Of a stretch of DNA of 64,000 nucleotides, positions 43,911 to 52,580 are shown in pieces (within the stretch, counting starts at the first letter, position 1; every line of letters starts with the position of its first letter). Where the stretch lies: NCBI GenBank assembly GCA_000155435.1, contig DS990260.1:1855831-1919830 (forward strand), in the 5' to 3' direction. This DNA is from Clostridiales bacterium 1_7_47FAA. Lineage in GTDB: Bacteria; Bacillota; Clostridia; Lachnospirales; Lachnospiraceae. The notes beneath the pieces are model-generated. The model saw only the letters and a list, made by a program, of their open reading frames with translations. It searched no databases and was not told where the DNA came from. The translations under genes were made by a program, and so were the position numbers.

Positions 43911-46047
43911 CTGAGATTAGCAGGATTCTGTCAAACGCCTTATTAGCCGTTGCCCGGAGAACAGCATAATGATTTTCAAAATCCTCCCCATATACGTTCT
44001 TTTTTGTGAACGAATCACGCAAGGCACTTTTTACAGGGTTATAAATCTCATTAAGTTTTTCGGTACGTTTCTTTTCCATCTTATTTACAGCAGAAGAAAC
44101 AGAAGCAAGGGAAACTGGCGTCTTTTCATATTTTTTAAAGAATTCAACGATGGCACTACCTGCAAACATACCTACGACTGTTACAAAAATGGGTCCGATT
44201 CCAGGCACAATAGCTGCAATAAAAGCCAATATAACAAAAACCACTGCACTCAATATGTATCCCACAATAGCTCCGATAAGATTAGCATCAGCAGCTATGT
44301 CAGGCATAGTGATATTTGGGATGGACACCCGGCTGCTGATTGCTTTTACATCATCCTTGCTGATTCTAACCATATCGCTCATAGCTGTGTCTGCATATAA
44401 CTCAGACGAAGCATTGTTGATGACCCTGACAATTTCAGAAGCATCTGAATCAGACCAGGCTTTCATACTTTTTTGGATTTCCTGACTTTTATTTCTTTTA
44501 AGGGAATCATTCACTGCGCGGTCAATCTTACTGGTAATTGTACCAACATTTGTAAAATCTGTTGCACGGTCAATGTGGTCCCATAATCCCGATGCGTTCC
44601 GCGTCATGGACTTTAATGCGGAAACCGCATCATCATAGGCCTTACCAGAAAGATTTTCAGTAATATCGCCCATCATTTTGTCTGTATGCTGTCTGCACCT
44701 TTTTATGATAAGGTCTATCGCATCGCCGCGTATACCTGGTGCCTTGACTTCGTTGTATGCAATTGTTGCAAGTCCCTTAACAACACTATGCGATGAAGCA
44801 TCCGATGGAGTAACCCAACTGTCGTTAAACACTTTTTCACACAATTCAACCGTGAACGGCATGTTGCTGCCGCCTCCGGTAACGACAATCGCTTTAACAA
44901 ATATGTTTTCGCCTTCCAGTGTCTGCTTGACATCATCCAGAAATCGCCTGCAATTCTGTTTCCATGTGCCGTGGCTTACTATCTCGCCATTCTTTTTGGC
45001 ATCAAACTCATACCCATCCACAGCATACTGCATCATCGCTTCCGTAACATCATATTTTATAGCAATTTCAACAGATTCCCCATCATCAAAATCCAGATTC
45101 CCATCTTCATCAATCACAGGAAGAGGCACAATCTTTATTGCAGTATTTCCATTCAGTTTTCCGTCATAGTAATCCTCCTTATCTTCCCTCAATTGAAAAA
45201 CTGCATGATTACAATTGCTTCTCGCCACCAAAAGCCTGTTTTTGTCATACATTTTTGCCTGCTTTGCAAGAGTAGCCTGTGTCTTTTCACTCTGAATGAT
45301 GTAATCAAGCATGGCATGCTCTATCTTTGCAGCGCCAAGCTCCCAGCTGAGATTGATTATTTTCCTACCGGGAAGAATATATGTGGCGTCAGCCGTAGAA
45401 GAACCGTAGTCCACCACCAAAATGCCTTTTTGGATATCCAGCTTGTCGCGGAGCGAATCAATTTCAAGAAGTGAAAAAACAGCAGCACGTGATTCTTCCG
45501 TGACAATGACATTCCGAATACCAGTGGCCTCAGAAATAAGCGTCTCATACTGTTTACGCATGGATTCGCCTTTCCAGATAACAGACGCCGGGCATCCAAC
45601 AACCAGTAATACTTCGTCTTTATTCCAGTGCGCATTCCCATTGGCATCAGAGGTAATAACAGACCTTATAACCCTGCGGTTTGAACTGTTTTGCAGAATT
45701 GCTTCCGACACGCCTTTGATGAAATCAGACATATGCTGCCTGTTTTCCATATTCAAGCTGGATTTACTGTCCCAGTCCCTTGGGGACCTTTTAAAGCTCA
45801 CAACAAAGTTCTTTAATTTTGCAGCATCCGACCCAATAATAATTGTTCCGTCATCCTCCTTTGCCACGGCTGATTTTTCAACCTGCTGGTCGCGGCTTTT
45901 ATGTATATATAATGGCTCAAGCTTACTGACGCGGTCTGTAACGGATTTGGCAAAGGCAACCGAATCCCCGTCACCAATATCCCAGCCCATGACCAATTTG
46001 ATTCCAGTGTACATAGGTTGTATTTTCGTATTATTCTGCGTATTCAT
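43897..46047 (-). CDS. Membrane-anchored Hsp70/actin-fold ATPase
   Basis: 716 aa. Seen: phosphate-1 MGWDIGDGDS at 20-29, phosphate-2 ILVVDYGSSTAD at 209-220, an Hsp70-like ELGAAKIEHAMLDYI at 236-250 and adenosine block AIVVTGGGSNMPF at 386-398, so an actin/Hsp70 nucleotide fold. In place of the usual substrate domain there is a long helical region, then a hydrophobic stretch near 585-640 (GYILSAVVFVILAFIAAIVPG) and a charged tail. It is thus probably tethered to the membrane. Start follows AAGGAGG. Flanked by two related coiled-coil genes. Confidence 0.85.
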   Translation of the reverse strand: MNTQNNTKIQPMYTGIKLVMGWDIGDGDSVAFAKSVTDRVSKLEPLYIHKSRDQQVEKSAVAKEDDGTIIIGSDAAKLKNFVVSFKRSPRDWDSKSSLNMENRQHMSDFIKGVSEAILQNSSNRRVIRSVITSDANGNAHWNKDEVLLVVGCPASVIWKGESMRKQYETLISEATGIRNVIVTEESRAAVFSLLEIDSLRDKLDIQKGILVVDYGSSTADATYILPGRKIINLSWELGAAKIEHAMLDYIIQSEKTQATLAKQAKMYDKNRLLVARSNCNHAVFQLREDKEDYYDGKLNGNTAIKIVPLPVIDEDGNLDFDDGESVEIAIKYDVTEAMMQYAVDGYEFDAKKNGEIVSHGTWKQNCRRFLDDVKQTLEGENIFVKAIVVTGGGSNMPFTVELCEKVFNDSWVTPSDASSHSVVKGLATIAYNEVKAPGIRGDAIDLIIKRCRQHTDKMMGDITENLSGKAYDDAVSALKSMTRNASGLWDHIDRATDFTNVGTITSKIDRAVNDSLKRNKSQEIQKSMKAWSDSDASEIVRVINNASSELYADTAMSDMVRISKDDVKAISSRVSIPNITMPDIAADANLIGAIVGYILSAVVFVILAFIAAIVPGIGPIFVTVVGMFAGSAIVEFFKKYEKTPVSLASVSSAVNKMEKKRTEKLNEIYNPVKSALRDSFTKKNVYGEDFENHYAVLRATANKAFDRILLISDDDQ

Positions 46048-46080
46048 AACAGCAGTCCTCCTTGGTATCGTTTGGCAAAA

Positions 46081-47016
46081 TTATAACGGATAACTATTTT
46101 TAATATGTGATATCTGCCTGCAGAATGCGTGCGCCATCTCCATATATCCCTCAAGCTCCCCTTCCTGGGCTGGCGATATGGTAAGTGCGTGAAATACATT
46201 GTCATCATTCTGCACTTCGCATAGCTGTTTAAGCATCTCGTATAGTAAAGTATACTTTGGTGTATATACTTTTTGAAAATCACACCTTTCCCTGAATTCT
46301 TTAAACCGTTTGTTATAAGCTTCAACTTTACTGTTGTATTGCTCTTTCTGCATTAATCGGGACTTCAGCTGATTTCCTAACGACTTCAGTTCCTCCTCTT
46401 TTTTTTCCTTCGGACCTCTGCTAATTGCCTGAAGCAAATCGAGGGTGGGAACCCTGCTGTGTCTTTTCTGAATTTCATTGTATTGTTTCCGGAACTGATT
46501 GGGTTCATCAACAAGACTATCGTATTGTTTTTGTAAACCATCATATAGTTTTTGCAGTTCCCCCATTTCTCTACAAAGCCCCTGTTTTCCTGATTCATGA
46601 GCGGATCTGTATCCATCACACATTTCGTCATATAAGGATTCCATCCTCTTTATGTGTGTGTTATAAAAAGCGATAAAGATAATAAAATGTCCTTCTTCTT
46701 CATCAAAACTAAATGCATTAGCGGATGGATGCTCTATGATATTTTCAATGTCTGTCAACATATCATACAGACCGCCATGTTTTGAATAAGCCTTCCAGAT
46801 TATCCTGTCCCTGGATTGTTCCTCCTCTTTTCTGATGATATTCAAAAATTCAGATTCATCATCACATACCGGCCCGAGAGGTTTTCTAAGCTCCATGCGT
46901 TCATTTTCCAAGATAGAATCTTTTATATTTTCCTGTAGCTCCTGTAAACTCCGGTTCTTTTGAACAGATACTTCTCTTCTTGCATTAGCCTGGGATTTTT
47001 TAGCATTTCCAGTCAT
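46081..47016 (-). CDS. Coiled-coil protein, first of two paralogues
   Basis: 311 aa. Residues 71-125 share the block RIIWKAYSKHGGLYDML... HPSANAFSFDEEEGHF... FYNT with the protein at 43098-43910. Residues about 125-260 are long heptad-like helices (EMGELQKLYDGLQKQYDSLV). No membrane segment. The ATG at 47016 follows GGAGGGTGG; an ATG four codons earlier is also possible. May be an adaptor for the Hsp70-like ATPase 34 bases downstream. Confidence 0.78.
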   Translation of the reverse strand: MTGNAKKSQANARREVSVQKNRSLQELQENIKDSILENERMELRKPLGPVCDDESEFLNIIRKEEEQSRDRIIWKAYSKHGGLYDMLTDIENIIEHPSANAFSFDEEEGHFIIFIAFYNTHIKRMESLYDEMCDGYRSAHESGKQGLCREMGELQKLYDGLQKQYDSLVDEPNQFRKQYNEIQKRHSRVPTLDLLQAISRGPKEKKEEELKSLGNQLKSRLMQKEQYNSKVEAYNKRFKEFRERCDFQKVYTPKYTLLYEMLKQLCEVQNDDNVFHALTISPAQEGELEGYMEMAHAFCRQISHIKNSYPL

Positions 47017-47108
47017 TCCACCCTCCATTTCCTACTATTTTAAGTATGCGTCTATGATATAACACTATACAGACATTTTTTTTAAGCTTTTTAAAATCTT
47101 CAAATACA

Positions 47109-47645
47109 TTACCTGTCACTTTTAAAGTAATTCCTGACCTCTTTTGGATATTGACTTGAATAATATTCTAAAATATCATACATATCAAAGGTGTTATTAT
47201 GTCCACTTAGAATAGCAGCTTTTACCAGTCTGTCCATACGCGAATCCGCCAGATAGAATCCAGCTAATTTTAGGATTTTTTCTGACTCGTCCCAATTGCA
47301 ACTAAGACCGGCAATGATTTTCAATATGGTTTCTTTGCTGAATTTCCCGTATGTAAAATTAGTCCAGGTTGCTGCACTGATACAGCAGCTCTCATAAAAA
47401 CATACCGTATCCACATTACCGGAGCGACGTTTAGGACCTCGTTTTTCCAGTAGTTCCTTGACATAGTCCTGCAATTGAAGATTACTGTCTTTTTCCAATT
47501 TATCATAAATTCTCTGAAAATCTTTTTCAAAAGGAGGCACTGAGGATGCTGCTTTCAAGTTAATCCTGCAATCCCCCCGCCGAAGCTGTTCTTCTACATC
47601 CACTATCAAATTACATAGCTCCATATAATCTTTTTTCTTATTCAT
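47109..47645 (-). CDS. Helix-turn-helix protein, first gene of the novel cluster
   Basis: 178 aa. Residues about 82-135 (FYESCCISAATWTNFTYGKFSKETILKIIAGLSCNWDESEKILKLAGF) fit the XRE-like pattern in which a Lys-rich recognition turn is followed by an 'SKET' helix and an 'LAG' helix. The N terminus is helical and unrecognised. Start follows AAAGGAG. It leads the minus-strand run and sits near a perfect palindrome, so it may be its regulator. DNA binding is inference. Confidence 0.72.
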   Translation of the reverse strand: MNKKKDYMELCNLIVDVEEQLRRGDCRINLKAASSVPPFEKDFQRIYDKLEKDSNLQLQDYVKELLEKRGPKRRSGNVDTVCFYESCCISAATWTNFTYGKFSKETILKIIAGLSCNWDESEKILKLAGFYLADSRMDRLVKAAILSGHNNTFDMYDILEYYSSQYPKEVRNYFKSDR

Positions 47646-47713
47646 ACCTTTTGCTCCTTTATTTCAATGTATTTTCCTGTTTATAATCATATCACACCGT
47701 ATTTTCCTAATGT

Positions 47714-47730
47714 TCCCAAAATTTTTGGGA
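47714..47730. promoter_or_regulatory. Perfect 17-bp palindrome, candidate operator
   Basis: TCCCAAAA-T-TTTTGGGA, with 8-base arms and one central base. Lies 69 bases upstream of the HTH gene and upstream of the divergent kinase gene. Suitable for a dimeric repressor controlling the minus-strand cluster. Confidence 0.5.
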
Positions 47731-47772
47731 GAATCTCCTTTGACAGCACTTCCATTTCAAACACTTGTCCGT

Positions 47773-47778
47773 TATAAT
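47773..47778 (+). promoter_or_regulatory. Possible -10 element of the kinase gene
   Basis: TATAAT about 56 bases before the kinase start. No strong -35 at the right distance (TTCCAT at 17 bases is weak), so this may depend on an activator. Confidence 0.3.
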
Positions 47779-47833
47779 ATTATGGTATGGTATCTACATA
47801 TATTAAGAAATCTCACAGGTGGAGGGACTATTT

Positions 47834-49276
47834 TTGTTAATCGGCAAATCCGCAGGACTTCCCGGCGAATTCATACTTCTGTTTACAATATTGATATGGT
47901 TTCTGTTCTTCCTGGTATATCTCGGGAACCGCCACAGCAAATTAAACCGCTGGTGTTTTATTAGCGGTATGTGTTTCAGTATGGGGGTATTGAAGGAATA
48001 TCTATATTTCACCCTGTTTCCGGTTCTGTGCCGGGAATACCCCGGGCTGATGAACGAGAATCTTTCATTAACCATATATTCCATATTGACTGCAGTCATG
48101 TATTACTATGCCATGCCGTCCGCTATTGTTTTTGCATTCTATTTCAGCTCATTCGATCAGCGTTACCCGCAGTATTTTTCCTGGCTGCGTATCTGCATAT
48201 TCATACCCGCCATACTGTTTGGCATACGTTATCCGTATATGCAGACCCGCCATTACCAGCTCTATGATTACATATATTATTTGACTGCCGCCATATATAA
48301 CTGGCTTTACGGCATCATTTTCACCCTTTTGATTTTAAATACCCTGAAAAGGGAGCGGAAATCCGAAGTATACGAACAAAAACGCCTGGTGGCTTTCCTG
48401 TGCCTCATCCCCATATGGTATGAACTCCTCAGTGCATTTTTAGTCCACGTTTTACGGATAAAGCCTCTCTTCAAGCTATGGCAGGGTAACCTGGTCATTA
48501 TTTTTCTGTTAATTATCTATTATCTTTACCATGCTTTTAATGGAGGAATCATGGGTGCCAGATTCATGCACCAGACATATGATTGGGATAAGGAAGGGCG
48601 CCTGATTAATAAAAGCGCTCATTTTATCCGGCATGTTGTAAAAAATGAGATTGCAAAGATTGAATGGGGTGCCAGCAGTATAGAAGCCAGTGATTTTACT
48701 GACAAAAAAGAAATATTGAACCTTACTCAAATTATAGCCCGTTCCGCCAGACACCTGGATGACTATATGTCTAAAATAAATGATTATTCGGAAGACATTA
48801 AACTGGAGCCGTCCATGGTCAGCGTACCATCATTGATTGAAGACTGTATCCACGATTTCCGTTCCCTGAAATCAGATATTTCATTTGACCTCAATCTTCC
48901 TCCTGATTCAGAGCTGTTCTGCGATTACAAGCATATACATGAGGTAATGACGAATCTTCTGAACAATGCATTTGAAGCAATTGGTGAATCAGGCACCATA
49001 ACCATCGGCTTCCAGCCCCACCCAAAACAGAACCTGGCCTGTCTATATATATCAGATACAGGCTCCGGTATCCCGGCCGGACAGCTGCCAAGGCTGTTTA
49101 CCCCATATTACACCACTAAAACAACAAACCACCATATGGGACTCGGTCTGTACTACTGCCGTAATGTAATGCTTAAACATAAAGGCTCAATCCAGGTTGA
49201 AAGCAAGGAAGGTGCCGGAACCACCTTCACTCTGTGCTTCCCCTTCAAATACAGACCGCAGGATAAAAGGAGATAA
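47834..49276 (+). CDS. Membrane sensor histidine kinase
   Basis: 480 aa from a TTG start preceded by GGAGGG; a GTG five codons earlier overlaps that site. Seen: about six spans in residues 10-240, the His block FIRHVVKNEIAKIEW, N box NLLNNAFEAI, G boxes DTGSGIP and GLGLYYCRNV. Lies divergent from the novel cluster and seven bases before its response regulator. Signal unknown. Confidence 0.92.
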   Translation: MLIGKSAGLPGEFILLFTILIWFLFFLVYLGNRHSKLNRWCFISGMCFSMGVLKEYLYFTLFPVLCREYPGLMNENLSLTIYSILTAVMYYYAMPSAIVFAFYFSSFDQRYPQYFSWLRICIFIPAILFGIRYPYMQTRHYQLYDYIYYLTAAIYNWLYGIIFTLLILNTLKRERKSEVYEQKRLVAFLCLIPIWYELLSAFLVHVLRIKPLFKLWQGNLVIIFLLIIYYLYHAFNGGIMGARFMHQTYDWDKEGRLINKSAHFIRHVVKNEIAKIEWGASSIEASDFTDKKEILNLTQIIARSARHLDDYMSKINDYSEDIKLEPSMVSVPSLIEDCIHDFRSLKSDISFDLNLPPDSELFCDYKHIHEVMTNLLNNAFEAIGESGTITIGFQPHPKQNLACLYISDTGSGIPAGQLPRLFTPYYTTKTTNHHMGLGLYYCRNVMLKHKGSIQVESKEGAGTTFTLCFPFKYRPQDKRR

Positions 49277-49282
49277 CTCTGA

Positions 49283-49870
49283 ATGTCAGACAAAATACAG
49301 ATACTGATTGTGGAAGATGATGTTGATTTCAGCTTTCTCATCAAAAGCATGATTTTAAAGGAGCCGCAGATGGAGGTAGCCGGATGTGCATTCAACCGCC
49401 AGGAAGCTGTAACAATGGCCTGTCTCCTGCAGCCTGATATTGTCCTTATGGATTTGAACCTATCCAGCACGCATCTGGACGGGATAGGGACCTCCAGGGA
49501 AATCCGTCTTCTCACAAATGCCAAAATCATTATTCTCACGGCATTTGAGAATCCGCAGATAACCATTGAAGCCTGTAAAAATGCTTATGCTTGTGCTTAC
49601 GTATTTAAAAGTCAGTTTTCCATTCTGGCAGATACCATACGCAAAGCAGCTCACGGTGTCTCTCCCCAGGAACAGATGATTAACGCCCTCATACTCTCTG
49701 ATCTGTCTGACGCGGAACACTCTGTTTTCAAAATGATGCTGGGCGGGGATATTAAACTTAAGTCAACCCCAAAAACAATCTATAACCAAAAGTCGGCCCT
49801 TCTTAAAAAGCTTCATTTGAAAAACCAGTCAGAATTGATTCATATATTTGGCGGTATGCGGTTTGACTAA
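49283..49870 (+). CDS. Response regulator with LuxR-like C-terminal domain
   Basis: 195 aa. Seen: receiver domain (ILIVEDDVDFSFLIKSMI) with phospho-acceptor Asp in DIVLMDLNLSS; the conserved Lys in YVFKSQF. The C terminus (LSDAEHSVFKMMLGGD, then TPKTIYNQKSALLKKLHLKN) fits a NarL/LuxR helix-turn-helix, though divergent in its first helix. Paired with the kinase upstream. Target genes unknown. Confidence 0.88.
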   Translation: MSDKIQILIVEDDVDFSFLIKSMILKEPQMEVAGCAFNRQEAVTMACLLQPDIVLMDLNLSSTHLDGIGTSREIRLLTNAKIIILTAFENPQITIEACKNAYACAYVFKSQFSILADTIRKAAHGVSPQEQMINALILSDLSDAEHSVFKMMLGGDIKLKSTPKTIYNQKSALLKKLHLKNQSELIHIFGGMRFD

Positions 49871-49895
49871 TGCACATGCCAAGATATCATAAAAC

Positions 49896-49925
49896 TGGGG
49901 CGGGATTTTGACAAATCCCACCCCA
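49896..49925. terminator. Bidirectional terminator hairpin
   Basis: TGGGG-C-GGGATTT and AAATCCC-A-CCCCA form a 12-pair stem with one mismatch around a TGAC loop. Lies between the converging response-regulator and diguanylate-cyclase genes. Confidence 0.7.
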
Positions 49926-49957
49926 ATGATTGACAAAGGGCCGGAAAAACAGTTAAT

Positions 49958-51055
49958 TCAACTTTTTTTCACAGCCTCATCCATCCCAACTGCCGTTGAA
50001 TCGGATTGGCTGCCCCTTGTTTCGCTTGCCTGTAATGGAAAGCTGTGTTGTAAAATAACATCCGCTGTATTTTTTGGCTGATTTCCATAAAACCGTTCCT
50101 TAACACGTCTTGAAATCAATTCTACCCCTGCAGCATCCGCATCGGACACTAATACCAGATATTGACAACTGCTGTACTGCACAAATACATCATTTCTCCG
50201 CAAACTATCATGAATCTGGGTCTTCAGCAAGAGCATCTCCTGCTCCCGGTACTCTGGTTTCAGGATTCCCCCTTCCTTTTCTGTCAGTGTAAATAAGATA
50301 ACATAAAAGGATTTCAAATCATCCTTATGACCCTGACGGCATAAGGCACGTTCCAGGAAGCGGTATATGCCTTGAAACACCTCATAGCTCAGATAATAAG
50401 CCCCTTCCACAGGAGTACTTTCCTGTAAATCATACCGAATGAGTTTCGTATCCATTTCAACCCTTTTGTTCAACCGATCAGCCATTTGAGATTTCGGCGC
50501 ACGGACATGGTGAAGTGCCTGTTTATTTTGCAGCAATAACTTGTCAGCCCGGCTGAACATCTTTATGTAATCATCCCGCTCCATATAAACAGCGTCACCG
50601 AAGGACGCGGACAATGTAAATTGTTTCGAGTTTTTTATCTTTATCTGTCCCAACCGTTTTTGTAACATCTGTCTTTTCTGTTCAAGTTCTTCCATATCCA
50701 GGGTATTGGGATAGAATATGACAAACTCATCCCCGCCGGTGCGGGCCACCATATTATTCCCCATTGTTTTTTTCAGTATATAAGCTACATTCTGCAACAG
50801 TTCATCACCTGCAATATGCCCATACTGGTCATTGACATCTTTAAAATTATTCAAATCAAAGAGCAGCATGGCACCGCTATGTTTTGCGGCCAATGCCTCA
50901 TTGATTTTCCGTTCAATCGTTATGCGGTTATATATTCCTGTCAGTCCGTCTAATTCTGACAATGCCTTTAATCGTTGATTTTCCTGCTGTAACTGTTCCT
51001 TTGATAATGATGTCTTAATGTTAAGATCTGTCCCTTCCCATAATGACTGCTTCAT
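49958..51055 (-). CDS. Diguanylate cyclase (GGDEF) with uncharacterised C-terminal domain
   Basis: 365 aa. Makes cyclic di-GMP from two GTP. Seen: short coiled N terminus, DGLTGIYNRITIERKI, DLNNFKDVNDQYGH, and the active-site GGDEF at 107-111, intact. No RxxD inhibitory site just before it. Residues about 190-365 are soluble and not recognised. No membrane segment, so cytoplasmic. Start has a weak GGAG site. Confidence 0.88.
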   Translation of the reverse strand: MKQSLWEGTDLNIKTSLSKEQLQQENQRLKALSELDGLTGIYNRITIERKINEALAAKHSGAMLLFDLNNFKDVNDQYGHIAGDELLQNVAYILKKTMGNNMVARTGGDEFVIFYPNTLDMEELEQKRQMLQKRLGQIKIKNSKQFTLSASFGDAVYMERDDYIKMFSRADKLLLQNKQALHHVRAPKSQMADRLNKRVEMDTKLIRYDLQESTPVEGAYYLSYEVFQGIYRFLERALCRQGHKDDLKSFYVILFTLTEKEGGILKPEYREQEMLLLKTQIHDSLRRNDVFVQYSSCQYLVLVSDADAAGVELISRRVKERFYGNQPKNTADVILQHSFPLQASETRGSQSDSTAVGMDEAVKKS

Positions 51056-51191
51056 TCGCGCTCACGCTCCATTCCCACTGTGCCGGAACAAAAAACATTA
51101 TCTTTATTTTACCACTGCTTTTTTAAATCGTCAATGTTATATGTAAACGGTAATTATTATTGGCAAACGGAATTTTATTGCTTTCATTCAA

Positions 51192-51220
51192 TTGCAATCT
51201 AAGCAACATTGGATTATAAT
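51192..51220 (+). promoter_or_regulatory. Promoter of the LytTR regulator gene
   Basis: TTGCAA (51192-51197) and TATAAT (51215-51220) with a 17-base spacer, 35 bases before the GTG start. The site supports the GTG at 51255 over an upstream frame. Confidence 0.65.
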
Positions 51221-51254
51221 AAAAATACGAAATCACAGCACAGGAGGAAACGGA

Positions 51255-52028
51255 GTGAAATACCATCGCTATACTGAACAGGAGGTTATTGATAGGACAA
51301 AAGAGGCCATTCACTATTTCATCAGTAAACAGATTAATCCGTTTTTGGAAATGCTGGACGGGGACTTTGTCTGGGTGGGCGATTATGAACCGCTTTACAT
51401 GAAAGGGATTACCGCTTTCCTGGAAAGTGTTAAGGAAGAAATACAAGAACAGCTCCCCATAAGCATTACAGAAGAAGAGTATGCATTATTATCCCATGAA
51501 CGCCGTCTATGGATAACATATGGGCGCTTCACGGCAACCATCAATAGGCAGGTTTCGAGAATCCACTTTACGCTTGTCTGGCGCCAAAAGAATGACCGTC
51601 TCCTGTTGCTCCATGCCAATGCAAACCACGCAAAACCCATGCCACAGTCAGATGCACAGTCCAGGATATTTGAATTGCCATCCTGTTCCCGCCCCCCGAT
51701 ACACACCACGGAGGCAAAAAAACAGGCTTTCCGCAGTTTAACCGGAAGCATCCACTACCTGCTGCCAGAGGAGATACGATATATTAAAGCTGATAACAAT
51801 GTGTGTCAGATTTTTACCACCTCAGGTTTCTTTTCCTGCCGTAGCACTTTGAAGAAACTGACGGCCCCTCCCTTTCTTCGGATACACAAAAGCTATCTTG
51901 TAAATTCTTCCCATCTTCGGGAAATCTGCCGCTACCAGGCCACGCTCTTAGACGGAACAAAACTTCCTATTGGGAAGGAGTGGTATATGGATCTTAAACA
52001 ATGGATGATGAAGAATTGTAATGACTGA
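51255..52028 (+). CDS. LytTR-type regulator with NTF2/SnoaL-like N-terminal domain
   Basis: 257 aa from a GTG start after AGGAGG. Seen: N-terminal block (TEQEVIDRTKEAIHYFISKQ ... LDGDFVWVGDYEP) like the SnoaL/NTF2 fold, and a C-terminal LytTR DNA-binding domain (YLLPEEIRYIKADNNVCQIF ... FLRIHKSYLVNSSHLREI ... LPIGKEW). LytTR regulators usually follow a receiver domain; here the receiver is replaced. Could sense a small molecule in the pocket. Target unknown. Confidence 0.85.
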   Translation: MKYHRYTEQEVIDRTKEAIHYFISKQINPFLEMLDGDFVWVGDYEPLYMKGITAFLESVKEEIQEQLPISITEEEYALLSHERRLWITYGRFTATINRQVSRIHFTLVWRQKNDRLLLLHANANHAKPMPQSDAQSRIFELPSCSRPPIHTTEAKKQAFRSLTGSIHYLLPEEIRYIKADNNVCQIFTTSGFFSCRSTLKKLTAPPFLRIHKSYLVNSSHLREICRYQATLLDGTKLPIGKEWYMDLKQWMMKNCND

Positions 52029-52580
52029 CATGAAGATACCGTAACGCCAGCCGTCAGCAAAAGGCTTCCTAATACGGATCTCCTTTGATATGAATTAGAT
52101 ATGTATAGACCGGATTGTGGGCACTGCCCACATCATCCTGATTTTGTTGCATAAATCGCAATGGATTGGTATGGTGAAAGCGGATATACTGATTGGATTG
52201 TTAAACCGCAAGTGTTATCTAAACTACCACACCTTAATGCGGCGCTGCGGCGGAATAGATGCTAATCCAGAAATACTGAGCCTACTGCTGCATTTATACC
52301 AGCCCCACCTTATCCAAGACTTCCTGTCCGCTTACATCACCGCGCACACTCCCATGACTCCTTCAGCTTTATACAACATATTGGTAACATATCCTTTGGC
52401 ACTTCCGAAAGACCATGTCATACACGGCGAGGGCCACCATCCTTTTACGCAGCAGTTCAGCCAATCTCTTCTGTACTTCCCTGAATCGCAGGTATGGAAC
52501 CATACAAAAAGGATTGCCAGAAAATAGACGGATAACGATGACCCTCTTTTTCTTATCTGGTATCTCAGCAAAAATCCAAT
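52029..52580. other. Gap without a confident gene
   Basis: Contains a perfect hairpin GTGGGCA-C-TGCCCAC (52117-52131). Two weak reading frames exist: a plus-strand frame 52117-52527 (136 aa), not recognised, and a minus-strand frame 52369-52584 (71 aa) whose GTG start overlaps the citXG stop (GTGA), possibly a coupled small gene. Neither has a known domain. Confidence 0.4.

Noticed and set aside
43897-46047. A plasmid-partition ParM or cell-shape MreB gene
   Set aside because: The actin-fold motifs fit, but the length, Hsp70-like motif spacing, membrane stretch and lack of a partition adaptor or origin do not.
37388-47645. A prophage or integrative element
   Set aside because: No integrase, attachment repeats, structural, replication or transfer genes are seen.
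52117-52527. A 136-aa plus-strand gene
   Set aside because: Start lies in a perfect hairpin, no ribosome site, no recognisable motif; left as a low-confidence note in the gap entry.
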